A DNA stretch of 64,000 bases from an uncultured Microbacterium sp. (lineage in GTDB: Bacteria > Actinomycetota > Actinomycetes > Actinomycetales > Microbacteriaceae). Below, in pieces: positions 32,823-42,163 of this stretch. The notes below the pieces were generated by a model. That model had not been told where the DNA came from, did no database searches, and saw only the letters and a program-made list of their open reading frames with translations. The translations under genes were made by a program, and so were the position numbers. Every line of letters begins with the position of its first letter. The stretch's first letter is position 1. Location: the NCBI RefSeq assembly GCF_945952435.1, contig NZ_CAMFHZ010000010.1:42843-106842 (forward strand), given 5' to 3'.

Positions 32823-33319
32823 GCGAGACCGAACCCCTCGCCTCGCTGCCTCTCGATCCCGATGTCGATGAGGAACGACTGCCGCAGACCCGGCGCGTGC
32901 CGGTGTACGTGCGCCCGACCGCCCTGGCCGTGGTGTTCCTCGGCGGCAGCGCCGGTGCGGCCGCGCGCGAGGGCATCACACTTCTCTTCCCCGCCGCGGG
33001 AGGAATGCCCTGGGCCGTGTTCGCCATCAACGTCAGCGGAGCCTTCCTGCTCGGCGCGCTCCTCGAGACTCTCGCCCGCCGCGGCCCCGACGAAGGCCGA
33101 CGGCGCCTGCTGCGCCTCCTTCTCGGCACGGGAGTCCTGGGCGGGTACACGACGTACAGCTCCTTCGCCACGGACACCGCCGGGCTGCTCGCACACGGCG
33201 CGGCTCTCACCGGAGTCGTCTACGCTCTCGCGACGGTTCTCCTCGGCGCCGCTGCGACGGGGGCCGGGATCGCCCTCGCTGCCGCCGTGCATCGCCGCCG
33301 TTCCGGAGTGCGCTCGTGA
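32819..33319 (+). CDS. crcB: Fluoride channel/exporter CrcB (Fluc), subunit 1
   Basis: VFLGGSAGAAAREGI, FAINVSGAFLLGALLE, GTGVLGGYTTYSSFATDT. Confidence 0.95.
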   Translation: MSETEPLASLPLDPDVDEERLPQTRRVPVYVRPTALAVVFLGGSAGAAAREGITLLFPAAGGMPWAVFAINVSGAFLLGALLETLARRGPDEGRRRLLRLLLGTGVLGGYTTYSSFATDTAGLLAHGAALTGVVYALATVLLGAAATGAGIALAAAVHRRRSGVRS

Positions 33320-33693
33320 CCCCGCTGCTGTTCGTCGCGGTCGCCGCATCCGGCGGGCTGGGCGCCGCCTTCCGCCTGTTCCTCGACGGCGTCATCCGCT
33401 CCCGAAGCCGAGGACCTGTCCCCTGGGGCACGATCACGATCAACCTGACCGGATCGCTCGCGCTCGGCCTGATCACCGGCCTCACCGCATCGCAGGCGAT
33501 CCCGGCGCCCCTGCACGCCGTCGTCGGCGCGGGCTTCCTCGGCGGCTACACGACGTTCTCGACGGCGAGTTTCGAGACGATCCGGCTGCTCCAGGAACGC
33601 AAACGGGTCACCACCGCGCTCGTCTCGTTCGGCACGCTCCTCGGCGCCGCCGCGCTGGCGGGCCTCGGGCTCTGGATCGGCGGCCTGTGGTGA
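33316..33693 (+). CDS. crcB: Fluoride channel/exporter CrcB (Fluc), subunit 2
   Basis: ASGGLGAAFRLFLDG, GTITINLTGSLALGLITG, GAGFLGGYTTFSTASFET. Confidence 0.96.
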   Translation: MTPLLFVAVAASGGLGAAFRLFLDGVIRSRSRGPVPWGTITINLTGSLALGLITGLTASQAIPAPLHAVVGAGFLGGYTTFSTASFETIRLLQERKRVTTALVSFGTLLGAAALAGLGLWIGGLW

Positions 33694-33720
33694 CCGGATC
33701 CGCGCACCCCTAGACCCCGA

Positions 33721-33747
33721 GGGGAGGAGGTTTCGCAGCTCCTCCCC
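33721..33747. terminator. Inverted repeat downstream of crcB pair
   Basis: GGGGAGGAG-N9-CTCCTCCCC perfect 9-bp stem; no clear U tract. Confidence 0.5.
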
Positions 33748-33817
33748 CTGGGCCCGATGGAGCTCACCGGCTGTCGAGTATCAGCATCCACAGTGAGCTC
33801 CGCGCACGCCGCCCGAC

Positions 33818-35434
33818 TCAGGCCCGATGCACCACGCCACCGCCCGACACGGTGAGCGTCACCTGCGCGGACAGCAGCGACTCCTCGCCCTCGACGAAGG
33901 GATCCCGGTCGATCACGACGAAGTCCGCCCTGCGGCCCGCGGTGAGGGATCCGCGGCGCTCGTCCTCTCGGCACGACGCCGCGGCCTCGCGGGTGCCGCG
34001 CTCGATCGCCTCGGCGAGCGGGCGTGCGAACTCGGGATGGTTCGGCGGATACGAGTCGTCGAGGGCGGATCGCCGCGTCGACGCCACGTACATGTTCGGC
34101 AGCGCCGGGTAGGGTGCCGTGGGCGCGTCGGTCGAGAACGCGAGCCGCACGCCGGCGTCGATGAACTCCGGCCACGCGAGGCCGCGCGCCGCGCGCTCCG
34201 GCCCCACCATCGCGGCCCAGTTGTCCCAGATCGCGGGGTCTGCGTGGACCGGCTGCATCGACGCCGTCACGCCGAGCCGCGCCATGCGCGCCGGCGTCTC
34301 CGGCGACGTGTACTCGAGGTGCTCGATCCGATGCCGCCGGGGCAGGTCGCCGTTGACGGCGACCGCGTGCTCCAGCGCGTCGAGCGCGAGATCGCTCGCC
34401 GCATCCCCGATCGCGTGCAGCGCGATCTGCATCCCCGCGGCATCGGCGGCCGCGACGACGACCTTCGCGCGCTCCAGCGACCAGATCGGATCCGCGTTCG
34501 ACCCGTCGACGTACGGGTGGTTCATCGCCGCGGTGCAGGCGTCGATCACGCCGTCGAGCACGAGCTTGATGCCGATCACGCGCACACCGCCGTCGTCGGG
34601 GCGATGCGCGAGCTCGGCCGCACGCGCGACCTGGGCGAGGTTCTGTTCGTCGTCGCCCGTGTTCTCGATGAACCAGTGCGCGAGCGCCGTGAACGGCAGC
34701 GGCGCTCCTCGGCGCGCGACCGCCCGGTCGAACGTCGCGAGTCCGTCCTCGTTGAACGCCATGTCGACCGCGGCGGTGACGCCGGCTGCGAGATAGGAGT
34801 CGAGGGCGCGCTCCAGCGCGTCATCGCGATCCGCCTCGGTCTGCACCTGGCTGAGCAGCGGCCACACGCGCTGCGACGCGGCGGTCTCGTAGAGCATCCC
34901 GTCGGCGTCGCCGTTCGCGTCGCGGCTGATCCGCCCGCCGATCGGATCCGGCGTGTCCCGGTCGATGCCGAGCTCGGCGAGCGCGGCCGTGTTGACCCAG
35001 CAGGAGTGGTAGTCGTTGGCGTTGAGGTACACGGGCACGTCGGCCACGACCTCGTCGATCATCGCCGCGGTCGGGCGACCTCCGGGGATCGAGTCGAACA
35101 GCCACCCCCGGCCGAGCAGCCGCGGCGCGTCCGGCGCCTCGTCCCTGGCCGCACGCAGCCGCTCCTGGATCGTCGCCACGTCCCTGGCATCGGTGAGCGC
35201 GACCTGGCCGAGCGCCTCTCCCAGCATCAGGAGGTGCGAGTGCGCGTCGACGAAGCCGGGGACGACCAGCGCCCCTCCGAGATCGACGACCTCGGCCCCC
35301 GTGCCCGCCGAGCGCTCGGCGCCCGGGAGATCCCCGACGAAGACGAGGTCGGATCCCTCGACCACGAGGGCCTCCGCCCAAGGAGCCGTCGTGTCGGCGG
35401 TGAAGATGCGGGCGTTGCGGTAGAGCGTCGTCAT
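33818..35434 (-). CDS. Amidohydrolase family protein (YtcJ-like)
   Basis: NARIFTADTTAPWAEALVVEGSDLVFVG; VVPGFVDAHSHLLMLGEAL; HAIGDAASDLALDALE. Confidence 0.93.
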   Translation of the reverse strand: MTTLYRNARIFTADTTAPWAEALVVEGSDLVFVGDLPGAERSAGTGAEVVDLGGALVVPGFVDAHSHLLMLGEALGQVALTDARDVATIQERLRAARDEAPDAPRLLGRGWLFDSIPGGRPTAAMIDEVVADVPVYLNANDYHSCWVNTAALAELGIDRDTPDPIGGRISRDANGDADGMLYETAASQRVWPLLSQVQTEADRDDALERALDSYLAAGVTAAVDMAFNEDGLATFDRAVARRGAPLPFTALAHWFIENTGDDEQNLAQVARAAELAHRPDDGGVRVIGIKLVLDGVIDACTAAMNHPYVDGSNADPIWSLERAKVVVAAADAAGMQIALHAIGDAASDLALDALEHAVAVNGDLPRRHRIEHLEYTSPETPARMARLGVTASMQPVHADPAIWDNWAAMVGPERAARGLAWPEFIDAGVRLAFSTDAPTAPYPALPNMYVASTRRSALDDSYPPNHPEFARPLAEAIERGTREAAASCREDERRGSLTAGRRADFVVIDRDPFVEGEESLLSAQVTLTVSGGGVVHRA

Positions 35435-35436
35435 CG

Positions 35437-36720
35437 TCACACCCCCGCCGTGCGCACGGTGTCGATCTCGGGCGAGCTCTCCCCCGGGATCCTCTGCTCC
35501 CGTTCCACCCTGCTCGACAGCCGGGCGACGAGCACCATCGGCACGAGGAGAACGAGGCTGAAGCCGGCGAGCACCGCGCCGAGCGCCGGGAATCCGAAGC
35601 TCTCGCCGACCCACGCGCCGAACAGCGGCGCCAGGCTCGACCCCACGAGGTACACACCCAGTACGGGGCCCGACCAGCGGCCGCTCGCATCGAGGGCGGC
35701 GGCCGTCGCGACGACGTACATGAACGCGACCGAGTACACGGTGTTCCACGCGATCATGGTGACCAGATAGACCGTGGGATCCGCGGTGAGGCACGCGAGC
35801 AGCTTGAGCGACCCGCCGAGGACGAGCAGCACGCCGAGCGGCAGGGCACGGCCGAAGCGCGCACCCACGAAGATGAGCGCGATCGACACGAGCAGGCCCC
35901 CCGCGGTCGAGGCCGACAGGACGAGCCCCAGCTGCGCCTCGGACATGCCCGCCTGGGCGACGCCGATCGCGCCGGACATGGCCCAGAGCGAATCCTCCCC
36001 GACGGCCCACACGGCGAACATGACCAGCAGGGCGAAGCCCGCGATCGTGATGGTCCGGGTGGGGGTGCGCCGGCGGAACGTGCCCGTCGTGGTCGTGACC
36101 ATCGCGCCGGTGGGCGCCGCGGCCTCGTCCGCCGGGGCCTCGGCGGGCGCGGCGGCGGATCCGTCGATCGTCGGCAACCAGCCGGCCACGAAGAAGAGCA
36201 CGAACGCGAGCCCGGCGAGGATCCCGAACGCGCTGCCCATCCCGACCCCGACGAGCGGGATGATCGCGAGGACGGCGGTGACGATCGCGCGATTCGCGAG
36301 CCCGCTCACGCCTGAGACGCGGTTGGGGTTGCGCAGGGCGGCGAGCGCGGCCCCGCCCGCCGCGACCGCCCCGCCGGCGCCGATGCCGCCGACGAGGATT
36401 CCGGCGATCGAGAGGATCGGGTTCACGTCGAGCGCCGCGAGACCGAAGCCGACGGCGGTGGTGAGCAGGCCGGCACGGGCGACGAGGTACCGGCCCCGCC
36501 CTTCGGTGAACCGCGTGACGATGAGGCAGGTGACCGCGGTGCAGAGCAGGCAGGCCGTCATGAGCGTGCCCGCCTCGGTCGCGCCGACGTGCAGCGAGCC
36601 CTGGATCGCCAGGATCATGAACGGCACCAGATTGGCGCTCATGAAGCCGACGACGCCGATGCCGAAGGTGGAGACGATGCGCCGGGCCGTCAGAGGCAGG
36701 CGCTGGGATTCGGAGGTCAT
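35437..36720 (-). CDS. MFS transporter
   Basis: 427 aa, 12 predicted TM, immediately upstream of the amidohydrolase. Confidence 0.88.
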   Translation of the reverse strand: MTSESQRLPLTARRIVSTFGIGVVGFMSANLVPFMILAIQGSLHVGATEAGTLMTACLLCTAVTCLIVTRFTEGRGRYLVARAGLLTTAVGFGLAALDVNPILSIAGILVGGIGAGGAVAAGGAALAALRNPNRVSGVSGLANRAIVTAVLAIIPLVGVGMGSAFGILAGLAFVLFFVAGWLPTIDGSAAAPAEAPADEAAAPTGAMVTTTTGTFRRRTPTRTITIAGFALLVMFAVWAVGEDSLWAMSGAIGVAQAGMSEAQLGLVLSASTAGGLLVSIALIFVGARFGRALPLGVLLVLGGSLKLLACLTADPTVYLVTMIAWNTVYSVAFMYVVATAAALDASGRWSGPVLGVYLVGSSLAPLFGAWVGESFGFPALGAVLAGFSLVLLVPMVLVARLSSRVEREQRIPGESSPEIDTVRTAGV

Positions 36721-36810
36721 AAGGGTGTGTTCCTCGGATGCGGCGGGTTCGAGGCGGCGAGTGCGGCGTCGTCGCCGCTCTCCCCTTCTCGGCGCCGGAT
36801 CGGCACCCGC

Positions 36811-36831
36811 TAATCAAATGGTATTTGGTTA
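36811..36831. promoter_or_regulatory. Candidate TetR operator TAATCAAAT-ggt-ATTTGGTTA
   Basis: 9-3-9 inverted repeat with one mismatch in the divergent intergenic region. Confidence 0.62.
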
Positions 36832-36906
36832 TTATGCAGGGAAGCGCCCTCCGACGGAAGAGGGCAGAGGGAAGACGTCTAGGCTCGTGGCGGGAAGAGG
36901 TGTCAC

Positions 36907-37536
36907 ATGGGCCGTCCGAAGAAGCCGCTGCTGTCGACGCAGCTCATCGCCGACGCCGCGATGGAGCTCATCGAGTCCGGTGCGCCGTTCGGCGTCAACG
37001 CGATCGCGCGGCGCCTCGGCGTCAACCCCTCCTCGCTGTACCACCACGTCGCCGGGCGCGAGGAGATCATCGAGCTCGTCCGCGGGCGCCTCGCCGAGAG
37101 GTACTCGCTCGAGGGCAAGGGCGACGACTGGCTGGAGTTCATCGCGTACGCGGTCCGCACCCAGCGCAGGATGTACGCCGAGCACCCCCTGCTGGTTCCT
37201 CTGATCGTCGAGACGACCATCACCGATGCGGCCACGATCCGGTGGTACGACGAGCTCGCGACCCGCCTCGCCGACGAGGGGATCCCGGAGGGCGACGTGC
37301 TCGCGATCGTGGCGGTCGTCGACGCCTTCGCGATCGGGTTCGGCCTCGACCTCGCGGGGCCGGACGTCGTCTGGCACCCGCAGTCGGAGACGACGACGCT
37401 CGCCCGCGCCGTGGCCGCCGCCCCGACGGGACGTGCACGTGCCGATCAGGCGTTCGAGATCGGCCTGGAGTTCCTCCTCACCGGACTGCGGGCCCGCTTC
37501 CCGCACCTCACGGCGGGAGCACCCGCCTCCTCTTGA
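36907..37536 (+). CDS. TetR family transcriptional regulator
   Basis: STQLIADAAMELIESGAPFGVNAIARRLGVNPSSLYHHVAGREEIIELV; TetR C-terminal domain. Confidence 0.92.
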   Translation: MGRPKKPLLSTQLIADAAMELIESGAPFGVNAIARRLGVNPSSLYHHVAGREEIIELVRGRLAERYSLEGKGDDWLEFIAYAVRTQRRMYAEHPLLVPLIVETTITDAATIRWYDELATRLADEGIPEGDVLAIVAVVDAFAIGFGLDLAGPDVVWHPQSETTTLARAVAAAPTGRARADQAFEIGLEFLLTGLRARFPHLTAGAPASS

Positions 37537-37563
37537 CCCTGCGCCGCGGACGCGGCGGACGAC

Positions 37564-39222
37564 TCAGACGGACGTCGCGACGTGCGAGACCGCCGATGCG
37601 CCGTCGCGCCAGGTGCGGTAGCCCCCGTCGAGGTTGACGACATCGAAGCCTCGCTGCGACAGGATCCGGGCGGCGACGTGCCCCCGTTGCCCGACCTGGC
37701 AGTGCACGACGATTCGCCCCTCGGGGATCTCGTCGAGCAGGTCGCGCAGCTCGTCGAGGGGAAGGTTGATCGAGCCGGGGATGGCGCCGGCGCGATGTTC
37801 CGCGACCGAGCGGACGTCGACGAGGACAGCACCCGCCTCCCGCGCGTCGTCCAGCTCGTGCCACTGGATCGAGCGGGTGGTGCCCGCGCGGAGATTGTCG
37901 GCCACGTAGCCGATCTGGTTCACGGGATCCTTCGCCGAGCCGAACTGCGGCGCGTAGGCGAGTTCGAGCCGACTCAGCCCCGTCGCGGTCACCCCGCCGG
38001 CCATCGCGACCGCGATCACGTCGATGCGCTTGTCGACGCCGTCCCCGCCGACGACCTGTGCTCCCAGGATCGCGTCGGACTCCGGATCGACGAGCACCTT
38101 GATCGACATCGGCTGCGCGCCGGGGTAGTAGGTGGCGTGGGAGAAGGGATGCGTGTGGATCGCGCGATACGGCCGCCCGGCGGCCTGCAGCTGCCGTTCG
38201 CTCCAGCCCGTCCGCGCGGCGATGATGCCGAAGACCTTCACGATCGAGGTGCCGAACGCAGGAGAGTTGGCCTCATCCCGCCCGGAGATCACGTCGGCCA
38301 CGGTGCGACCATGCCGGTTGGCCAGCCCCGCCAGAGCGATGAGCGCTCCCTCCTCGGAGAGCGCGTCGACCTTCTCCACACCGTCGCCGACCGCGAAGAC
38401 GTGCGCCGCACTCGTGCGGTTGCTCTCATCGACCGCGATCCCTCCGGTCGGCCCGAGCCGAAGGCCTGCCGCGCGCGCCAGCTCGACGTTCGGCACCACT
38501 CCCGAGGCGTCGACGACGAAGTCGGGCTGCAGGGTCGTGCCGTCGCTCAACCGCACCGTGCGGCCGTCGACAGCCTCGACGGTCGTGGAGGTCCGCACGT
38601 CGACCCCCTGGGCGCGCAACGCCGCCTCGATGGGTGCGGCCATTTCGACGTCGAGGGGGCTCAGCACATGCGGCGAGCGCTGCGCGAGCACCACCCGCAC
38701 CCCGCGGAGGACGAGGTTCTCGACGGCTTCGAGACCGATGAATCCCCCGCCGACGACGAGCGCCGTGGCGGTCGGCCCTGCGACGTCGAGGATGCCGGCG
38801 AGCGCATCCACGTCCTGGACGGTGCGCAGGGAATGCACCGGCAGATCTGCCGCGGGGACCGACGCCCGCGCTGACGCACCCACGGCGAGGATCAGCTCGT
38901 CGTAGCCCTCGTCGCCGCGTCTTCCCGTGCCCCCGTCGAGAACGGAGACGACGCGGCGGTCGGGATCGATGTCGAGGACCTGGTGACGCACGCGCACATC
39001 GACGCGGAACCGGGCAGCCAGGGAATCCGGGGTCTGCAGCAGCAACGCGTCCCGGTCGGCGATGACCCCGCCGACGTAATAGGGGAGGCCGCAGTTCGCG
39101 TACGACACGTACGGCCCCTGCTCGAAGACGACGATCTCCGCCGTCTCGTCCAGCCGCCGCAGTCGCGTCGCCGCGGACATCCCTCCGGCCACGCCGCCGA
39201 CGATCACGATCTTCTTTCCCAC
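37564..39222 (-). CDS. FAD-dependent CoA-disulfide reductase-like protein fused to C-terminal rhodanese domain
   Basis: KIVIVGGVAGGMSAATRLRRLDE, YVSYANCGLPYYVGG, C-terminal HCQVGQRGHVAARILSQRGFDVVNLDGGY; GTG start. Confidence 0.92.
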   Translation of the reverse strand: MGKKIVIVGGVAGGMSAATRLRRLDETAEIVVFEQGPYVSYANCGLPYYVGGVIADRDALLLQTPDSLAARFRVDVRVRHQVLDIDPDRRVVSVLDGGTGRRGDEGYDELILAVGASARASVPAADLPVHSLRTVQDVDALAGILDVAGPTATALVVGGGFIGLEAVENLVLRGVRVVLAQRSPHVLSPLDVEMAAPIEAALRAQGVDVRTSTTVEAVDGRTVRLSDGTTLQPDFVVDASGVVPNVELARAAGLRLGPTGGIAVDESNRTSAAHVFAVGDGVEKVDALSEEGALIALAGLANRHGRTVADVISGRDEANSPAFGTSIVKVFGIIAARTGWSERQLQAAGRPYRAIHTHPFSHATYYPGAQPMSIKVLVDPESDAILGAQVVGGDGVDKRIDVIAVAMAGGVTATGLSRLELAYAPQFGSAKDPVNQIGYVADNLRAGTTRSIQWHELDDAREAGAVLVDVRSVAEHRAGAIPGSINLPLDELRDLLDEIPEGRIVVHCQVGQRGHVAARILSQRGFDVVNLDGGYRTWRDGASAVSHVATSV

Positions 39223-39264
39223 CGCTGCCTCTTCTCGGATAGATACCCTCCCCCGTATTGTACG

Positions 39265-39280
39265 ATACCCAGGAGGGTAT
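39265..39280. promoter_or_regulatory. CsoR/CstR-type operator ATACCC-AGGA-GGGTAT
   Basis: Perfect 6-4-6 dyad between divergent CoADR-rhodanese and small Cys-rich gene; partial ATACCC...GTAT site just upstream. Confidence 0.78.
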
Positions 39281-39303
39281 CCCTCATCGAGAAAGGTGGA
39301 CCT

Positions 39304-39492
39304 ATGTGTTACCCGGCGACCTGCCGCGTCTGCGGCAAGACCACGTGGAGCGGCTGCGGCCAGCACGTCGCGGCCGTACGGCGGAGCGTCCCCGCGAGCC
39401 AGTGGTGCGGAGGACAGCACTCGGATGCCGAGAAGGCGGCGGCGCGCGGCGGCGGCGGCGGACTGTTCTCCCGGATCTTCCGTCGCGACTGA
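39304..39492 (+). CDS. Small Cys-rich (62 aa) putative metal-binding protein
   Basis: MCYPATCRVCGKTTWSGCGQHVAAVRRSVPASQWCGGQH; RBS GAAAGG upstream. Confidence 0.78.
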   Translation: MCYPATCRVCGKTTWSGCGQHVAAVRRSVPASQWCGGQHSDAEKAAARGGGGGLFSRIFRRD

Positions 39493-39518
39493 TTCGGACC
39501 GCCCCGCAGAAGGGGAGG

Positions 39519-39534
39519 ATACCCTGGAGGGTAA
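39519..39534. promoter_or_regulatory. Second CsoR/CstR-type operator ATACCC-TGGA-GGGTAA
   Basis: Near-perfect dyad (GGATACCCTGGAGGGTAATCC) immediately upstream of the CsoR-family gene. Confidence 0.75.
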
Positions 39535-39597
39535 TCCGCAAGCGCCGGATCGCCGTAGAGGGCGGCGATCCGAGATCGATTCCCAAGGAGGATACCG

Positions 39598-39876
39598 ATG
39601 CCATCGCGCACCACCGCGCAGAATGCGATCGACCCTGACGTCAAGCTCGTCGTGAACCGACTTCGCCGGGCCCAGGGCCAGCTCAATGCGGTCGTCACGG
39701 CGGTCGAGAACGGCGGCTCCTGCCGTGACGTCGTGATCCAGCTCGCGGCCGTGTCGAGCGCCCTCGACAAGGCCGGGTTCCAGATCATCTCGACGGCGAT
39801 GCAGAAGTGCCTCGCAGATCCCGACGATCCTATGACCGTCGAGGAGCTGCAGAAGCTCTTCCTGACTCTCGCATAA
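39598..39876 (+). CDS. CsoR/CstR-family (DUF156) metal- or persulfide-sensing repressor
   Basis: VNRLRRAQGQLNAVVTAVENGGSCRDVVIQLAAVSSALDKAGFQIISTAMQKCL; two Cys, no His at the CsoR ligand position. Confidence 0.92.
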   Translation: MPSRTTAQNAIDPDVKLVVNRLRRAQGQLNAVVTAVENGGSCRDVVIQLAAVSSALDKAGFQIISTAMQKCLADPDDPMTVEELQKLFLTLA

Positions 39877-39960
39877 GACCACTCGCCGGCTCGGCCGGAA
39901 TCGCGGAGCGACTCGACTCCCCCTCTTGACCGCGCGCGGATCCCGGCGTCGGATGGGGGC

Positions 39961-40545
39961 ATGCGCAAGCTCGTCGTCTCCGTGCTCACCTCCCTCGACG
40001 GCTACCAGCAGGGTCCGGGCGGCGATCTGCGCCCGATGCCGTTCGAGGACGCGTTCAACACGCACAACCTCGACCTCCTGCGCACCGCCGGAACGCTCGT
40101 CTACGGCAGCACGTGGTTCCGGGAGAATCTGGCGGCGTGGTCCGCGGTCGCCGCGGACGATTCCGCGAGCGACCGCGACAAGGAGATCGCCCGCCGGGTC
40201 CTCGCGATGGACGCGCTCGTGATCAGCGACTCCCTCTCCGTCTCGCCCGAGGACCCCTGGGCCGCGACGACGCGGGTCGTCGCGCGCGCAGACGGACCGG
40301 CCGAGATCCGGCGGCTCAAGGAACAGGACGGAGGCGACCTGCTGATGTTCGGCAGCGCCACCACGTGGAACCCCCTGCTCGAAGCGGGCCTCGTGGACGA
40401 GCTCATCGTTCTGGTCGGCGCCGCCCTGCTCGGTGACGGCGTGCCGTTCTATCGAGGCGGCCGGGTGGGACTGCGGCTGCGGAGCGCGCGCATCCTCGCG
40501 CCGTCGCAGCTCGTCGAGCTCCGATACGCCGCTTCACCGGAATGA
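39961..40545 (+). CDS. Dihydrofolate reductase-like (RibD C-terminal) family protein
   Basis: MRKLVVSVLTSLDGYQQGPGGDL; GGDLLMFGSATTWNPLLEAGLVDELIVLVGAALLGDGVPFY. Confidence 0.9.
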   Translation: MRKLVVSVLTSLDGYQQGPGGDLRPMPFEDAFNTHNLDLLRTAGTLVYGSTWFRENLAAWSAVAADDSASDRDKEIARRVLAMDALVISDSLSVSPEDPWAATTRVVARADGPAEIRRLKEQDGGDLLMFGSATTWNPLLEAGLVDELIVLVGAALLGDGVPFYRGGRVGLRLRSARILAPSQLVELRYAASPE

Positions 40546-40710
40546 GCGGCGTCACCCGGGATCCGCCTCGCGACGGATCCGCACGCCCACCGGCGCGCGA
40601 GAGTGTGCATTTCTGCACATCGTGATCGCCGCAAATGCCTCTTGTCGCATCTTCTCGATCCGCCCAGGCTGGAGAGCCGAGAGACGTCCCGATCGTGCAA
40701 AGGAGCACCC

Positions 40711-42078
40711 ATGGCGTACGAGACAGCTTCCCCCACCGGTCTGCGACGGGTCGTCGCCGCCTCGATGGCGGGCACGGTCGTCGAGTGGTACGAGTTCTTC
40801 CTCTACGCCTCGGCGTCGACGCTCGTGCTGGGCACCGTGTTCTTCCCGCCGTCGACCGATCCGTTCAGCGGCATCATCGCAGCCTTCGTGACCTACGCGA
40901 TCGGGTTCATCGCGCGGCCGCTCGGCGGAATCGTCTTCGGCCACCTCGGCGACAAGTACGGGCGCAAGCGGCTGCTGCAGGCGAGCATCCTCATCATCGG
41001 AGCGGCGACGTTCCTCATCGGCTGCCTGCCCGGCTTCGCCCAGGTGGGCTACCTCGCGCCGGTCCTGCTCGTGCTGCTGCGCTTCGCCCAGGGCTTCGCG
41101 ATCGGCGGCGAGTGGGGCGGCGCCGTCCTCCTCGTCGCGGAGCACAGCCCGCGCGACCGGCGCGGTTTCTGGGCGAGCTGGCCGCAGGCGGCGGTTCCCG
41201 TCGGCAACCTGCTCGCGACGCTCGTGCTGTTCGTGCTGTCTGCCACGCTCCCCTCCGCCGCCTTCCTCGGCTGGGGCTGGCGGATCGCGTTCTGGCTGTC
41301 GGCCGTCATCGTGCTGATCGGCTGGTACATCCGCACCAAGGTCACCGAGGCGCCGATCTTCCTCGAGATGAAGAAGGAGCAGGAGCAGGAGGCGTCCCAG
41401 GGCTTCGGACCGCTCGAGGTCGTGCGGCGCTACCCGCGCGGCGTGCTGGTGGCGATGGGCCTGCGCGTCGCCGAGAACATCCTCTACTACGTCGTCGTGA
41501 CGTTCTCGATCGTCTACCTGACGCAGACGGTGAAGGAGGCGACCTCGGCGACCCTCCTGATCCTCGCCGGCGCGCACGTCGTGCACTTCCTCGTCATCCC
41601 GCTGTTCGGGCGGCTTTCGGATCGCTGGGGTCGCCGGCCGGTCTACGCGGCGGGCGCGATCCTGGGCGCCACCTGGGGCTTCTTCGCCTTCCCGATGATG
41701 AACACGGGCAACCCCCTCGTGATCTGGGCGGCCATCGCGCTCGGACTCGTGTTCCATGCCGCGATGTACGCGGGGCAGCCGGCGATCATGGCGGAGATGT
41801 TCCCGACCCGCATGCGCTACTCGGGCGTGAGCCTCGGTTACCAGGTGACGTCGATCTTCGCGGGATCCCTCGCCCCGATCATCGCCACGAGCCTGCTCGC
41901 GACCTATGCGTCGAGCGTCCCCGTCGCGATCTACGTCGCGATCGCCTGCGCGATCACGCTCGTCGCGGTCATCGCTGCGCGCGAGACGAAGGGTGCGGAT
42001 CTGCGCGCCCTCGACGCCGACGACCGCACCCGGCAGAGCACGGGCGCGACCGCGGCAGCCCCGGTCCCCCAGCGCTGA
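40711..42078 (+). CDS. MHS-family MFS transporter
   Basis: GTVVEWYEFFLYASAS, ARPLGGIVFGHLGDKYGRK, GGEWGGAVLL. Confidence 0.95.
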   Translation: MAYETASPTGLRRVVAASMAGTVVEWYEFFLYASASTLVLGTVFFPPSTDPFSGIIAAFVTYAIGFIARPLGGIVFGHLGDKYGRKRLLQASILIIGAATFLIGCLPGFAQVGYLAPVLLVLLRFAQGFAIGGEWGGAVLLVAEHSPRDRRGFWASWPQAAVPVGNLLATLVLFVLSATLPSAAFLGWGWRIAFWLSAVIVLIGWYIRTKVTEAPIFLEMKKEQEQEASQGFGPLEVVRRYPRGVLVAMGLRVAENILYYVVVTFSIVYLTQTVKEATSATLLILAGAHVVHFLVIPLFGRLSDRWGRRPVYAAGAILGATWGFFAFPMMNTGNPLVIWAAIALGLVFHAAMYAGQPAIMAEMFPTRMRYSGVSLGYQVTSIFAGSLAPIIATSLLATYASSVPVAIYVAIACAITLVAVIAARETKGADLRALDADDRTRQSTGATAAAPVPQR

Positions 42079-42085
42079 GCGCACC

Positions 42086-42123
42086 CGAACGGCGGGGTCC
42101 CCGTACAGGGACCCCGCCGTTCG
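42086..42123. terminator. Strong hairpin between convergent genes
   Basis: CGAACGGCGGGGTCCC-cgtaca-GGGACCCCGCCGTTCG. Confidence 0.85.
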
Positions 42124-42163
42124 CCGTCTCCCCCGCGTGCGCCCGGCTTCTCCCCTCCGGCGC

